Assembly (NCBI RefSeq): GCF_902506555.1
Contig: NZ_LR732707.1
Location: forward strand, 2,317,290 to 2,381,289
Reading direction: 5' to 3'
DNA from: Sphingorhabdus sp. 109
GTDB lineage: Bacteria; Pseudomonadota; Alphaproteobacteria; Sphingomonadales; Sphingomonadaceae
Length of the DNA: 64,000 nucleotides
A program made the position numbers and the translations under genes. A model generated the notes under the pieces. That model made no database searches. It was not told the DNA's origin and worked only from the letters and a program-made list of their open reading frames with translations. Each line of letters begins with the position of its first letter. Positions within the stretch are counted from its first letter, which is position 1. This document shows positions 23,837 to 32,435 of the stretch, piece after piece.

Positions 23837-24736
23837 ATGAATATGCCCCAGATTGTCAGTGCTGAACCGGCAACCATAGACACGCCCACGCCCGAGGGAC
23901 ACGAAATCACACCGCGTGACCGCCGTTTCGGCCGGGAACAAGGCTATGACTCTGAAAAATACTGGCAGAATGGCGATCCTATCGCGACTGCCTTTTACAA
24001 TTGCCTGTCGCTCACCTTCCCGCGCGGCGAAGCCTTTTTCATCGAGAGCGTGAAAGAGTTTCGCGACCACACGCCACAGCAGTTGCAGAAAGAAATCCGC
24101 GCCTTTGTCCAGCAGGAAGTGATCCACAGCCGCGAACATCTGGCGCTGAACCGGCGGGTCGAGGAAAATGGCTATGACACCAGCCGAATCGAACAGCGGA
24201 TCACCGAATCGCTGGCGATGACAAAAGGCCGCCCGAAAATTACCAATCTCGCGGCGACGATGATCCTCGAACATTTTACCGCGATCATGGCCCAGCAATT
24301 TCTCGCCAATCCCCGCCACTGGAAGGATTCGGACGAGGAAACCGCCGACCTGTGGCGCTGGCACGCCCTCGAAGAGATCGAGCATAAGGGCGTTGCCTAT
24401 GACACCTGGCTCTACGCGACCCGGAACTGGAGCCGCTGGCAACGCTGGAAAGTGAAGGCACTGATGATGCTGGTGATCACCCGCAATTTCTGGGGCAATC
24501 GCTGGAACGATACACTCGATCTGCTGGCGCAGGACGGCATGACCGGATGGCCGGTGAAGCTGAAGCTACTGAAATTCCTGCTGATCGAGCCGGGCATTGC
24601 GCGGGCGATCATCATCCCGTGGATCAAATTCTTTCTGCCCGGATTTCATCCGTGGAACGAAGATGACCGGCACCTGATCCGGCGCGCCGAGAGCGAATAT
24701 GAGTCGGCGATTACCGGACGGCCGGCGACAGCCTAG
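23837..24736 (+). CDS. PF10118 protein ('metal-dependent hydrolase'), copy 2
   Basis: A 299-residue paralogue of the protein at 16136-17086. It shares the same landmarks in the same order: FPRGEAFFIES, FVQQEVIHSREH, MILEHFTAIMAQ and HALEEIEHKGVAYDTWLY, plus the closing PGFHPWNEDD (PGFHPWDIDH in copy 1). The E, ExxH, E, ExxH spacing fits a ferritin-like di-iron site. The start at ATG 23837 is supported by the divergent layout; MNMPQ is the N-terminus. Unlike copy 1, this gene has its own adjacent TetR regulator, so the two copies are probably expressed under different conditions. Confidence 0.82.
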   Translation: MNMPQIVSAEPATIDTPTPEGHEITPRDRRFGREQGYDSEKYWQNGDPIATAFYNCLSLTFPRGEAFFIESVKEFRDHTPQQLQKEIRAFVQQEVIHSREHLALNRRVEENGYDTSRIEQRITESLAMTKGRPKITNLAATMILEHFTAIMAQQFLANPRHWKDSDEETADLWRWHALEEIEHKGVAYDTWLYATRNWSRWQRWKVKALMMLVITRNFWGNRWNDTLDLLAQDGMTGWPVKLKLLKFLLIEPGIARAIIIPWIKFFLPGFHPWNEDDRHLIRRAESEYESAITGRPATA

Positions 24737-24759
24737 AGTTAAGTCCTAGCGCCCGGCGA

Positions 24760-25311
24760 TTAGTGCGCAGCTCTGTTGATGTCGACTTTTTCGACCCATT
24801 CCGGAAAGAAACTGGGCTCGCGGTTCGACCATCCCGGCGCGGTCGCCGCGGCTTCGCTGATTGACTGCAGCAGGCTCTTGCGGGTTTTCGGGTGCAGATG
24901 GGGTAATGCCGCGGCTGCGCAAAAGGCGCCGGGCAACCATGGACGCGAATCCGGTCCGAGCAGCCGCTCGTAGAGAAAACGAAAGGCCGGGAAGCTGTGG
25001 ATACGGCCCTGACCCAGATCATAGGCGGCCAGCGAAATCAATGCCGGCATGAACGCCTCGATGCTGTCGACCGCGCAGTCTTCGGGAATGGCTTTGCGGA
25101 TATCGCGAATGCGCCGGTACAGGGAAATCTGCACCTGGATGCCGGCTTCTTCCACCTTGTCCCGCGACCATGTCTCGACGGCATCGGATCGCTCGAGCCC
25201 GACGTCCAGCGACCGGCGGATATAGCGCTGGGTCGCGGAGCTGAAACTCGCAAATTCCTTTATCTCGGCCAGCGTCATCGCGCCGGGGACGGATCGTGTT
25301 TCCTTGGTCAT
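24760..25311 (-). CDS. unknown protein, mostly helical
   Basis: A 183-residue protein without signal peptide or membrane helices. It begins TLAEIKEFASFSSATQRYIRRSLDVG and is rich in helices; WSRDKVEEAGIQVQISLYRRI and a late PEWVEKVDINRAAH stand out. I recognise no family. It ends 24 bp from the convergent PF10118 copy 2. Its upstream region (25312-25546), shared with the divergent histidine kinase gene, contains a CtrA-like box and a strong inverted repeat, so it may be cell-cycle controlled. Confidence 0.65.
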   Translation of the reverse strand: MTKETRSVPGAMTLAEIKEFASFSSATQRYIRRSLDVGLERSDAVETWSRDKVEEAGIQVQISLYRRIRDIRKAIPEDCAVDSIEAFMPALISLAAYDLGQGRIHSFPAFRFLYERLLGPDSRPWLPGAFCAAAALPHLHPKTRKSLLQSISEAAATAPGWSNREPSFFPEWVEKVDINRAAH

Positions 25312-25365
25312 GTCTTCACCACTCCTCGTGGGCTTTTCCCACCAGAACAGTTGAACAAAACATGG

Positions 25366-25395
25366 TTAGCAATTGGTTAAACCGGAGCGGTTTAA
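25366..25395. promoter_or_regulatory. CtrA-like box joined to a perfect inverted repeat
   Basis: TTAG (25366-25369), seven bases, TTAA (25377-25380) is one base from the CtrA consensus. The same TTAA starts a perfect inverted repeat TTAAACC (25377-25383), GGAGC, GGTTTAA (25389-25395). The element lies in the 235-bp divergent region between the unknown gene (start 25311) and the histidine kinase gene (start 25547). No other feature is visible in that region. Confidence 0.45.
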
Positions 25396-25546
25396 TCCTG
25401 CGCGGCCTCTACGGAGTGGGAAAATTGCGCGTAAGGCTTATAAAGTTTCGACCAACCGCAAGCATGGTTCGACCGGTCGCGATTCGGCTAGAGACAATTG
25501 ATACCAAATTGGCCTAAGCTGACCCGAAACCACGAATTGAACGCAT

Positions 25547-26680
25547 ATGAGAAAATTTGAACTGGGAAACCACAAGCCGTCGGTCGGGCATCAGGTAGCC
25601 ATCCTGTCGATCGTCGGATTCTGGTTTTTCTACATGATCGTCCTGACTTTGCGGGCGTCCATCGGTGACTGGCCGGCGCAAGGCGAGATGGTCATGCGGC
25701 GGACGGTCGTCACGATTTTCGGTATCGGCACAACCTATCTGCTCTATCTGTTTCTGCGACAGTTCGAGGACCGGGCCCTTTCGACCCGGATCATAACGGC
25801 CTTTGCCGCCGCCATTCCCTGCGCGATCATCATCGCCTCGTTCAACCATTATGTCTTCAACGTCTATTATCCGGAAAATCTCTGGGACGAAGCGCATGTC
25901 GAGGAAATGCGCAAATATATGTCGCAGGAGAATCTGGCGTTCAAGGCGATCTTCGAAGATGCCACGTCGCGCTTTTTCTTCATCGTCAGCTGGACCTCCC
26001 TCTATCTGACTCTGAGCTACGCTGGCAGGGTCCGGCAGGTCGAGCGCAAGGCCGCCCGCTTCGCCCAGGCGGCGCAGGATGCCGAATTGCGGTCGCTGCG
26101 CTATCAGGTCAATCCGCATTTCCTGTTCAACACGCTCAACAGCCTGAGCACCCTGGTGATGCGCAGCCAGCCGGAAGAGGCCGAGGAGATGATCCTCAAC
26201 CTGTCGAAATTCTATCGTACCAGCCTGTCCGGCGATCCTCTGGAGGATGTGCCTTTGTCGGAAGAGGTGCATCTGCAAAATCTCTATCTCGATATCGAGG
26301 CGGTGCGCTTCCCCGAACGGCTGCGGACGAAGGTGAATATTCCCGACGACCTGCTCGGCGTTCTGGTCCCTGGCCTGATCCTGCAACCGCTGGTGGAGAA
26401 TGCGATCAAGCATAGTGTCGCCCACAGCAAGCGCCCGGTGACCATAGCGATCAGCGCCCGCTCCGACGGCGACAATCTGATCCTGACGGTGGCCGATGAC
26501 GGCGATCCGCGACCGGTCGATCTGCAGGATGATGGCGCCAGCAACGGCATTGGCCTGGCCAATGTCCGCGACCGGCTCGAAACGCGCTTTGGCCGGCAGG
26601 CCGGTCTGCAGACTGTACGTCCGGCAGAAGGCGGCTATATTGCGCAGCTGACCCTCCCGTTGATGCTGGACAACCCATGA
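25547..26680 (+). CDS. LytS/YehU-type sensor histidine kinase
   Basis: A 377-residue kinase. Four membrane helices fill residues ~18-160 (VAILSIVGFWFFYMIVLTL, VVTIFGIGTTYLLYLFL, IITAFAAAIPCAIIIASF, FFFIVSWTSLYLTLSY). The His_kinase domain follows, with the phospho-acceptor His191 in QVNPHFLFNTLNSL and the ATP-binding N box in PLVENAIKHSVAHS and a G box GIGLANVRDRLETRF. There is no separate periplasmic sensor, so the signal is probably sensed in or at the membrane. The gene overlaps its response regulator by four bases (ATGA). Confidence 0.93.
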   Translation: MRKFELGNHKPSVGHQVAILSIVGFWFFYMIVLTLRASIGDWPAQGEMVMRRTVVTIFGIGTTYLLYLFLRQFEDRALSTRIITAFAAAIPCAIIIASFNHYVFNVYYPENLWDEAHVEEMRKYMSQENLAFKAIFEDATSRFFFIVSWTSLYLTLSYAGRVRQVERKAARFAQAAQDAELRSLRYQVNPHFLFNTLNSLSTLVMRSQPEEAEEMILNLSKFYRTSLSGDPLEDVPLSEEVHLQNLYLDIEAVRFPERLRTKVNIPDDLLGVLVPGLILQPLVENAIKHSVAHSKRPVTIAISARSDGDNLILTVADDGDPRPVDLQDDGASNGIGLANVRDRLETRFGRQAGLQTVRPAEGGYIAQLTLPLMLDNP

Positions 26681-27426
26681 CCGAAGAAACCGAAACCAGA
26701 CCGCTGACCACGCTGATCGTCGACGATGAGCCGCTGGCGATCGAACGGCTGCAACTGCTCTGTGCGCGGCAGCCGGATATCAATCTGATCGGTACCGCCA
26801 GCGACGGCGAAGCGGCGCTGCGCCTTACCGAACAGCTGAAGCCGGATTTGCTGCTGCTCGATATCGCGATGCCCGGCAAGGACGGGCTGGATGTCGCGCG
26901 CGGCCTGTCCGGCCAGGCCGATGCACCCGCGATCATATTTGTCACCGCCTTTGACCGCTTCGCGGTCGAGGCCTTTGATGTCGCCGCAATCGACTATGTC
27001 CTGAAGCCGGTCGAAAATGCCCGCCTGCAGCTGGCCATATCCCGGGTCAGGGAACGCACCGCCGAACCGCGAAAGGATGAAGCAGACGACTCCCCCTGGG
27101 CCGAAGAATTCTGGGTCCCCTACAAGTCCGAACTGCGCCGCATCGTCGCCTCCGAGATCGACCGGGTCGAGGCCGAGCGCGACTATATGCGCCTGCATGT
27201 CGGCAGCGTCAGCTATCTGCTGCACCAGACCATCACCGGTCTGGAAGAGCGGCTCAATCCGGAAGAATTCATCCGCCTGCACCGCTCGCATCTGGTCCGG
27301 CGCGACTGGATTGCCGGCCTGCGCCATGACGGCGGCGGCGTGTGGATGGCCTGCCTCAAATGCGGCACCGAAATCCGCATCGGCCGTACCCATCTGGCGG
27401 CAGCGAAAAAGCTGGCAGGCAAATAG
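26677..27426 (+). CDS. LytTR-family response regulator
   Basis: A 249-residue regulator. The receiver domain (residues ~10-125) has the acidic pair in IVDDEP, the phospho-acceptor Asp62 in LLLLDIAMPG, Thr in FVTAF and Lys in YVLKPVE. A linker leads to a LytTR DNA-binding domain (residues ~150-248: VEAERDYMRLHVGSVSYLLHQT, FIRLHRSHLVRRDWI). This output domain binds DNA with beta strands. It is coupled to the kinase gene by an ATGA overlap. The next gene, a permease 108 bp downstream, is a plausible target, but I could not identify a LytTR direct repeat. Confidence 0.94.
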   Translation: MTEETETRPLTTLIVDDEPLAIERLQLLCARQPDINLIGTASDGEAALRLTEQLKPDLLLLDIAMPGKDGLDVARGLSGQADAPAIIFVTAFDRFAVEAFDVAAIDYVLKPVENARLQLAISRVRERTAEPRKDEADDSPWAEEFWVPYKSELRRIVASEIDRVEAERDYMRLHVGSVSYLLHQTITGLEERLNPEEFIRLHRSHLVRRDWIAGLRHDGGGVWMACLKCGTEIRIGRTHLAAAKKLAGK

Positions 27427-27534
27427 CCGCCGTTCCTGATAGCGAGTCGGTCTTTCCGTAAGAATACCCATCGACAAGATATTGGGGGAAGTCCTATTTA
27501 GCGGCGTCACCATCCGGGACCTTCGGACATCATT

Positions 27535-28746
27535 GTGCTGCTGAATATCGCCATCATTCTTGCCGCAATCGCAACCGGACTGTTGCTATTCTCCCCGCGC
27601 CTGGCGAAATCAGCCCTCTGGCGCGCGACGGTGACACCATTGGCCTCGATTATTGGCAGCGGATTTCTGGTGCTCGCACCGATACTGGTGACCGACTATG
27701 GCTATATCGCGCCACTGATCATGGCCGGCCTTTGTCTCGGTGCCTATCTGTTTGGCGGCGCCATCCGGTTCAACATATTGCAACGCAATGGCAAGCATCC
27801 GCAGCAGGACCGGTGGACGGACCGCCTGGAACTGGCCGCTTCTTGGGCTTTGGTGTTCGCCTTCATCATTTCGGTTGCCTATTATCTCAACCTGTTCGGT
27901 GCATTTGGGGTCAGCCTGACCGCATTTGACAATGATGCCAATGCCAAGCTGCTAACCTCGGCCGTCTATCTGTTGATCCTGATCGTCGGCTGGACCCGCG
28001 GTTTCAAGGCGCTGGAGAAGATGGAATACAGCGCGGTGACGCTGAAGCTGGCGATCATCGTCGGTCTGCTGGTCGGTCTGACTTCCTATTTCTACCAGAA
28101 GGCGAGCGCGGCGACATTGTTCGTTCATCCGCCGCTGCTTTCCGGCTGGCCGGCGATCACGCTCGCCTTCGGCCTGATCATCACGGTGCAGGGCTTTGAA
28201 ACCTCCCGCTATCTCGGCCGCAATTATGATTCGGCGACGCGGATCAAATCGATGCGGCTGGCGCAGATTGTCAGTAGCGTGATCTATTTGATCTATATCG
28301 GCCTGTTTGCCTATAGTTTCGAGCGCGAGCAATTTGCGCTCACCGAAACCGCGATCATCGACATGATGGGCATCATCACGCCGGTTCTGCCGCTGCTGCT
28401 GGTAGCAGCTGCGCTGGCCGCCCAGCTCAGCGCCGCGATCGCCGATACCAGCGGCTCGGGCGGACTGGTCGAGGAACTGACACAGGGCCATGTCAAGGCA
28501 CGCACCGGCTATGCGATCCTGGTCGGTATCGGACTGCTGCTGACCTGGAGTGCCAATGTTTTCCAGATTATCGCTTATGCGAGCCGCGCCTTTGCGCTCT
28601 ATTATACGTTGCAATCATTGATCGCGGCGCGCCGGGCGTTTCTGATCGATGGAGAACGGCTCAAGGCTGCGGGCTTCATCCTGCTGGCGATATTCGGCAT
28701 CATGATCATGCTGTTCGGCAATGATGTCGAATCGTCAAATGCTTGA
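27535..28746 (+). CDS. APC-like multi-pass membrane permease, unknown substrate
   Basis: A 403-residue protein starting at GTG 27535, with about ten to eleven hydrophobic helices and very short loops. Features that resemble the APC/LeuT superfamily include an early SIIGSGFLVLAP (unwound-helix Gly pattern) and GFETSRYLGRNYDSATRIKSM in the middle, a loop like those of amino-acid permeases. It is shorter than most APC transporters (about 450-500). It follows the LytS/LytTR pair, which hints at two-component control. No substrate can be assigned. Confidence 0.72.
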   Translation: MLLNIAIILAAIATGLLLFSPRLAKSALWRATVTPLASIIGSGFLVLAPILVTDYGYIAPLIMAGLCLGAYLFGGAIRFNILQRNGKHPQQDRWTDRLELAASWALVFAFIISVAYYLNLFGAFGVSLTAFDNDANAKLLTSAVYLLILIVGWTRGFKALEKMEYSAVTLKLAIIVGLLVGLTSYFYQKASAATLFVHPPLLSGWPAITLAFGLIITVQGFETSRYLGRNYDSATRIKSMRLAQIVSSVIYLIYIGLFAYSFEREQFALTETAIIDMMGIITPVLPLLLVAAALAAQLSAAIADTSGSGGLVEELTQGHVKARTGYAILVGIGLLLTWSANVFQIIAYASRAFALYYTLQSLIAARRAFLIDGERLKAAGFILLAIFGIMIMLFGNDVESSNA

Positions 28747-28778
28747 GCAGCGCCGGACCATCGGGTGATATCGGCCTG

Positions 28779-29678
28779 CTAGGCGATGACCGTCCGCGGC
28801 CGGGCCTGCCGATAGGTGCCCAAAATCCGCACGCTGTTGCAGTGATAGCCCAGTTCGGCAAGCGCCCGGTCGATCGCCGGATCGCCGGGAGCACCCTCGA
28901 TATCGGCGAAAAATTCGGTGGCGGCAAAGCTGCTGCCCTGCTGGTAGCTTTCCAGCTTGGTCATGTTGACACCATTGGTCGCAAAGCTGCCGAGCGCCTT
29001 GTACAGCGCGGCCGGTATATTTTTGACCTCGAAGATGAAGGTCGTCATCAACGGGCCGTCGGGTTCGGGGACGGCCGCTTCCGGCGCGAGCACCACGAAG
29101 CGGGTGATATTGTCCGGCGCATCCTCGATTGCATCGGCGATCGGCTGAAGACCGTAGATCTGGGCGGCAAGCCGGGGTGCGATAGCTGCGGCATGGGGGT
29201 CGTCCTGCTGGGCGACAAAGGCCGCCGCCGCCGCCGTATCGGCATAGGCCACGGGGATGATGCCACGCTTGCGCAGATAGTGGCGGCACTGGCCGAGCGC
29301 TTGCGGATGGCTCATTGCGGTGCGGATCTCGGCGCTGGCCGAGCGCGCCATCAGGCAGTGGCTGATCTGCATGAAATATTCGTCGACGATATGAAGACCC
29401 GATTCGGGGAGCAGAAAATGGATATCGGCAACCCGCCCGTTGAGCGAATTTTCGATCGGAATGATCGCGCTGCCGGCCGTGCCATGTTTCACCGCGTCAA
29501 TCGCATCCTCGAAAGCAAAGCAGGGAACCGGCAAGCCGTCCGGCGCATAGTCAAGCGCGGCGAGATGGGAATTGGCACCGGGAGCACCCTGGAAGGCAAT
29601 CGCCTGTTCCGGCTTTTCAGCGCCTTTTTCGGTCATTTTCCTGACCATGCCCAATGCGTTTTTCGGAAAGCTGTCCAT
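28779..29678 (-). CDS. pheA: prephenate dehydratase
   Basis: A 299-residue monofunctional enzyme that turns prephenate into phenylpyruvate for phenylalanine synthesis. The catalytic domain starts IAFQGAPGANSHLAAL and includes IPIENSLNGRVADIH and the essential Thr-Arg-Phe in NITRFVVLAP. The ACT domain (about residue 200 onward, TFIFEVKNIPAALYKALGSFA) has the KLESYQQG motif that binds Phe for feedback inhibition. There is no chorismate mutase domain, as usual in alphaproteobacteria. It is divergent from the cytochrome c gene, an arrangement known from sphingomonads. Confidence 0.95.
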   Translation of the reverse strand: MDSFPKNALGMVRKMTEKGAEKPEQAIAFQGAPGANSHLAALDYAPDGLPVPCFAFEDAIDAVKHGTAGSAIIPIENSLNGRVADIHFLLPESGLHIVDEYFMQISHCLMARSASAEIRTAMSHPQALGQCRHYLRKRGIIPVAYADTAAAAAFVAQQDDPHAAAIAPRLAAQIYGLQPIADAIEDAPDNITRFVVLAPEAAVPEPDGPLMTTFIFEVKNIPAALYKALGSFATNGVNMTKLESYQQGSSFAATEFFADIEGAPGDPAIDRALAELGYHCNSVRILGTYRQARPRTVIA

Positions 29679-29889
29679 CTCGTCCCTCTATTACATTGCT
29701 GCGATAGTCGAACGGGATGCAGCGGGGCAAGAGGGAAGTGGCCCGCCGGTCAGGCGCCTGCGCATTTCGCGGGGACCGTCGCATAAATTACGGCAATTGA
29801 GGCCTTGCGTTGGTCCGTTGCTCTCTTTACAGACAGCACAAATTTGGCAGGCCCATGGCCGCCGCTCACTCAGGGGTTTGAGAGACAAT

Positions 29890-30516
29890 ATGAGCAACAA
29901 CAACACCATCGCAGGCTGGGTCCTGGCCGGCGGCATCGCGGCCCTCGGCTTTTCAATTCTCAGCGGCAAATATTTCCACGCGGGCAAGCACGAGCGTCCG
30001 GAAGTCATGGGCTATGTAATCGAGGGCGTTGAAACCTCCGGCGGTGCGGACGCCGGTCCGTCGATCGAAGCCCTGTTGCAAACGGCCGATGCCGCGGCCG
30101 GTGAAAAGGTTTTCGCCAAATGTGCCGCTTGCCACACGATCAACCAGGGCGGTGCCAATGGCGTCGGTCCAAACCTGTGGGACACCATGGGCAAGCCCCA
30201 CGGTCATGTCGCCGGCTTTGCCTATAGCGACGCGCTGAAAAGCATTCCGGGCAACTGGGACTGGACCGCCATGGACGCTTGGCTGACTTCGCCGCGCAAA
30301 TATGCCAATGGCACGAAAATGACCTTTGCCGGTCTCGGCAAGGCCGAAGACCGGGCCAATCTGATGGTTTATCTGAACGCCCAAGGGTCGAACATTCCTC
30401 TGCCGCCTCCTCCAGCGGCCGAAGAGCCGGCTGCTGAAGAAGCGGAGGCGGAAGCCGGCGCTGAGGCAGAGGCCGAAGAAGCCGTGGAAGCCGACGCAGC
30501 TGCGGCTGAAGAATAA
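29890..30516 (+). CDS. membrane-anchored cytochrome c (CycM-like)
   Basis: A 208-residue protein. An uncleaved N-terminal helix (AGWVLAGGIAALGFSIL, residues ~7-23) anchors it to the inner membrane. The class I cytochrome domain has haem motif CAACH near residue 80 and the axial Met in GTKMTFAGL near 142. It resembles CycM/cytochrome c552-type carriers between the bc1 complex and aa3 oxidase. The last 40 residues are a Pro stretch and an Ala/Glu-rich acidic tail (AEAEAGAEAEAEEA), which may help docking to basic partners. The start at 29890 lies directly before the anchor. Confidence 0.93.
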   Translation: MSNNNTIAGWVLAGGIAALGFSILSGKYFHAGKHERPEVMGYVIEGVETSGGADAGPSIEALLQTADAAAGEKVFAKCAACHTINQGGANGVGPNLWDTMGKPHGHVAGFAYSDALKSIPGNWDWTAMDAWLTSPRKYANGTKMTFAGLGKAEDRANLMVYLNAQGSNIPLPPPPAAEEPAAEEAEAEAGAEAEAEEAVEADAAAAEE

Positions 30517-30522
30517 GCGCCG

Positions 30523-30540
30523 GCCCGGGCTGCGCCGGGC
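30523..30540. repeat. GC-rich hairpin between convergent genes
   Basis: GCCCGG (30523-30528), six-base loop, CCGGGC (30535-30540), sitting in the 27-bp gap between the convergent cytochrome c and LOG genes. It has no T run but may act as a shared 3' end. Confidence 0.45.
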
Positions 30541-30543
30541 TGC

Positions 30544-31413
30544 CTAGTTGCAGTCCAGCTCGTAAAATTCTTGGATAATATCCCAGGCTTCGTCAGCGGT
30601 CTCCACGAACTCGAACAGCTCGAGGTCCTTGCGGCTGATCGTGCCTTCGTCGGCCAGTGCGTCGAAGTTGATCACGCGGTTCCAGAATGACTTGCCGAAC
30701 AGCAGGATCGGTAGCTTTTCCATCTTGCCGGTCTGGATCAAAGTGACCAGCTCCAGAAACTCGTCCAGCGTGCCAAAGCCGCCGGGGAAGACCGCGACCG
30801 CCCGGGCGCGCAGCAGGAAGTGCATCTTGCGCAGCGCGAAATAGTGGAACTGGAAGCTCAGCGACGGAGTAACATATTCATTCGGTGCCTGTTCATGCGG
30901 CAGCACGATATTGAGACCAATCGATTCCTTGCCCACATCGGCCGCACCGCGATTGGCTGCCTCCATGATCGAGGGGCCGCCACCCGAGCAGACAACGAAA
31001 TCGCGTTTGCCATTCTCCGAAATACCGCAAGCGCTGGCCAGCCGCGCCAAATTCCGGGCTTCGTCATAATATTTGGCTTTTTCCTTCAGCCGCTCGGCGA
31101 TCTTGCGCGAATCCTCGTCGGCCGCCGCCTCGATCAGGGCATCCGCCTTGTCGGGTTCCGGGATGCGCGCCGATCCGTACATCACCAGAGTCGATCCGAT
31201 ACCCGCTTCGTCGAGCAGCATTTCCGGCTTTAGCAGTTCAAGCTGGAAGCGGACCGGACGCAATTCCTCCCGCAGCAGAAAATCGGTGTCCTGAAACGCC
31301 AGCCGATAAGCCGGATCGCGGGTCTGGGGGGTTCCGAAATCCCCTTTCTCGGCGAATTCGGCTTCCTGTTTTGCGCGGTAAAAACGGCGGTCGTGGAGAT
31401 CTTTATTGGTCAT
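30544..31413 (-). CDS. LOG-family nucleotide phosphoribohydrolase (TIGR00730-like)
   Basis: A 289-residue Rossmann-fold protein. The two family signatures are present: CSGGGPSIMEAANRGA near residue 140 and FPGGFGTLDEFLELVTLIQTGK near 210, with the PGGxGTxxE motif including the catalytic Glu. Family knowledge: such enzymes cut the N-glycosidic bond of nucleoside 5'-monophosphates (LOG for cytokinin nucleotides, PpnN-like for purine nucleotides). The long N-terminus (residues 1-80) is typical of the bacterial longer form. It is cytoplasmic. The exact substrate is not predictable here. Confidence 0.88.
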   Translation of the reverse strand: MTNKDLHDRRFYRAKQEAEFAEKGDFGTPQTRDPAYRLAFQDTDFLLREELRPVRFQLELLKPEMLLDEAGIGSTLVMYGSARIPEPDKADALIEAAADEDSRKIAERLKEKAKYYDEARNLARLASACGISENGKRDFVVCSGGGPSIMEAANRGAADVGKESIGLNIVLPHEQAPNEYVTPSLSFQFHYFALRKMHFLLRARAVAVFPGGFGTLDEFLELVTLIQTGKMEKLPILLFGKSFWNRVINFDALADEGTISRKDLELFEFVETADEAWDIIQEFYELDCN

Positions 31414-31462
31414 GGCCTTGCTCTAATGCATAGAGCAGTGACTGACCAGTGACCTTGTGTCG

Positions 31463-32146
31463 CTATCGACAATATCCGCTGCCGCTCATGTCGAGATGAA
31501 AATGATCCCGATGGGCCGCATTGTAATTGGGGCTGAGAACAGTGCCAAAACGTTTGCAGGCGCTTGAGTGGATAGCGGCGAGAAACTGCATTTCCTGGCG
31601 ACCGCTTTTCCAGTTATTCTCGACTGTGATCCGCCGACCGTCGGCGAGCACGAAACCGGAAACATCGATCGCATTGGCATGCGCATGTTGCGACAATTTA
31701 CCCGATCCAGCGATATTACGACAGCTGTAGCTGCCCATTGTCTCGATCCGCTTGAGATCGCTGCCGAGATATTTGCGCGCCGCCCGTTTGACGGCATATT
31801 CGGTCCATGCCGCAAATTTTCCGGCGAGTTCGCATTTTACCGGCCCGAGATTGGTGACATCGGCCCCTACATCCAGCAACTTGATACTGTCGATCTGGCT
31901 GCACCCGCCGCTGAACCGGCGATTTGGCAAGGGCGAGAAACGAACATTGGCCCTGCCCAGTTCGCTAAAACATTGCTGCGCCGAAGGGGTCGGGTCGAAC
32001 GAACCGAGACCGGCGGAGGCCTGGGGCCGCTGCGATTGGTTGCTATGGCCCGCCGGGATCGCGCCACAGGCACTGACAATCAGCGAAGCGAGACCCAGAA
32101 ATGCGACGTTGCGCGTCCGGCGCCCGATATCAGATGACCTTTTCAT
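31463..32146 (-). CDS. extensin-like (M15-type) lipoprotein
   Basis: A 227-residue protein with a lipobox (VSAC, lipidated Cys27). Residues ~75-225 match the extensin-like C-terminal domain, related to M15 DD-peptidases. The zinc-site pattern is visible: QHAHANAIDVSGF (His and Asp) and HRDHFHLDMSG (His). Six Cys in the mature part may give disulphides. These proteins are thought to act in the periplasm on peptidoglycan, but activity is not proven for most. It stands alone, divergent from the PepSY-like gene; the 290-bp gap (32147-32435) contains two copies of ATGGTTAA near 32168 and 32191 and nothing else recognisable. Confidence 0.88.
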   Translation of the reverse strand: MKRSSDIGRRTRNVAFLGLASLIVSACGAIPAGHSNQSQRPQASAGLGSFDPTPSAQQCFSELGRANVRFSPLPNRRFSGGCSQIDSIKLLDVGADVTNLGPVKCELAGKFAAWTEYAVKRAARKYLGSDLKRIETMGSYSCRNIAGSGKLSQHAHANAIDVSGFVLADGRRITVENNWKSGRQEMQFLAAIHSSACKRFGTVLSPNYNAAHRDHFHLDMSGSGYCR

Positions 32147-32435
32147 GCTGCGCTCTATGTCAGAAGATGGTTAAATCCGGGCTGCAATCCATGGTTAACA
32201 GAATCTTGCCCCTGTTTTGCCGGATTGTGAATTACCTAGTCGGAAACCACGCTCAGCGACACCGGATGCGAAAGTCAGGAAAAAAACCGGGCCGGGGATT
32301 GAAAAGCTCCCCCGCATTGCCAACCTTGATCGGTGTAGCTGCAATTTTGAATTTGCGCGCCTGAAATGTCGATGGACAAGACAGCGGTGCCTGTTCAAAA
32401 TGGCGGCAAACCTATCAGAGCTGGAGAAGATGCCC

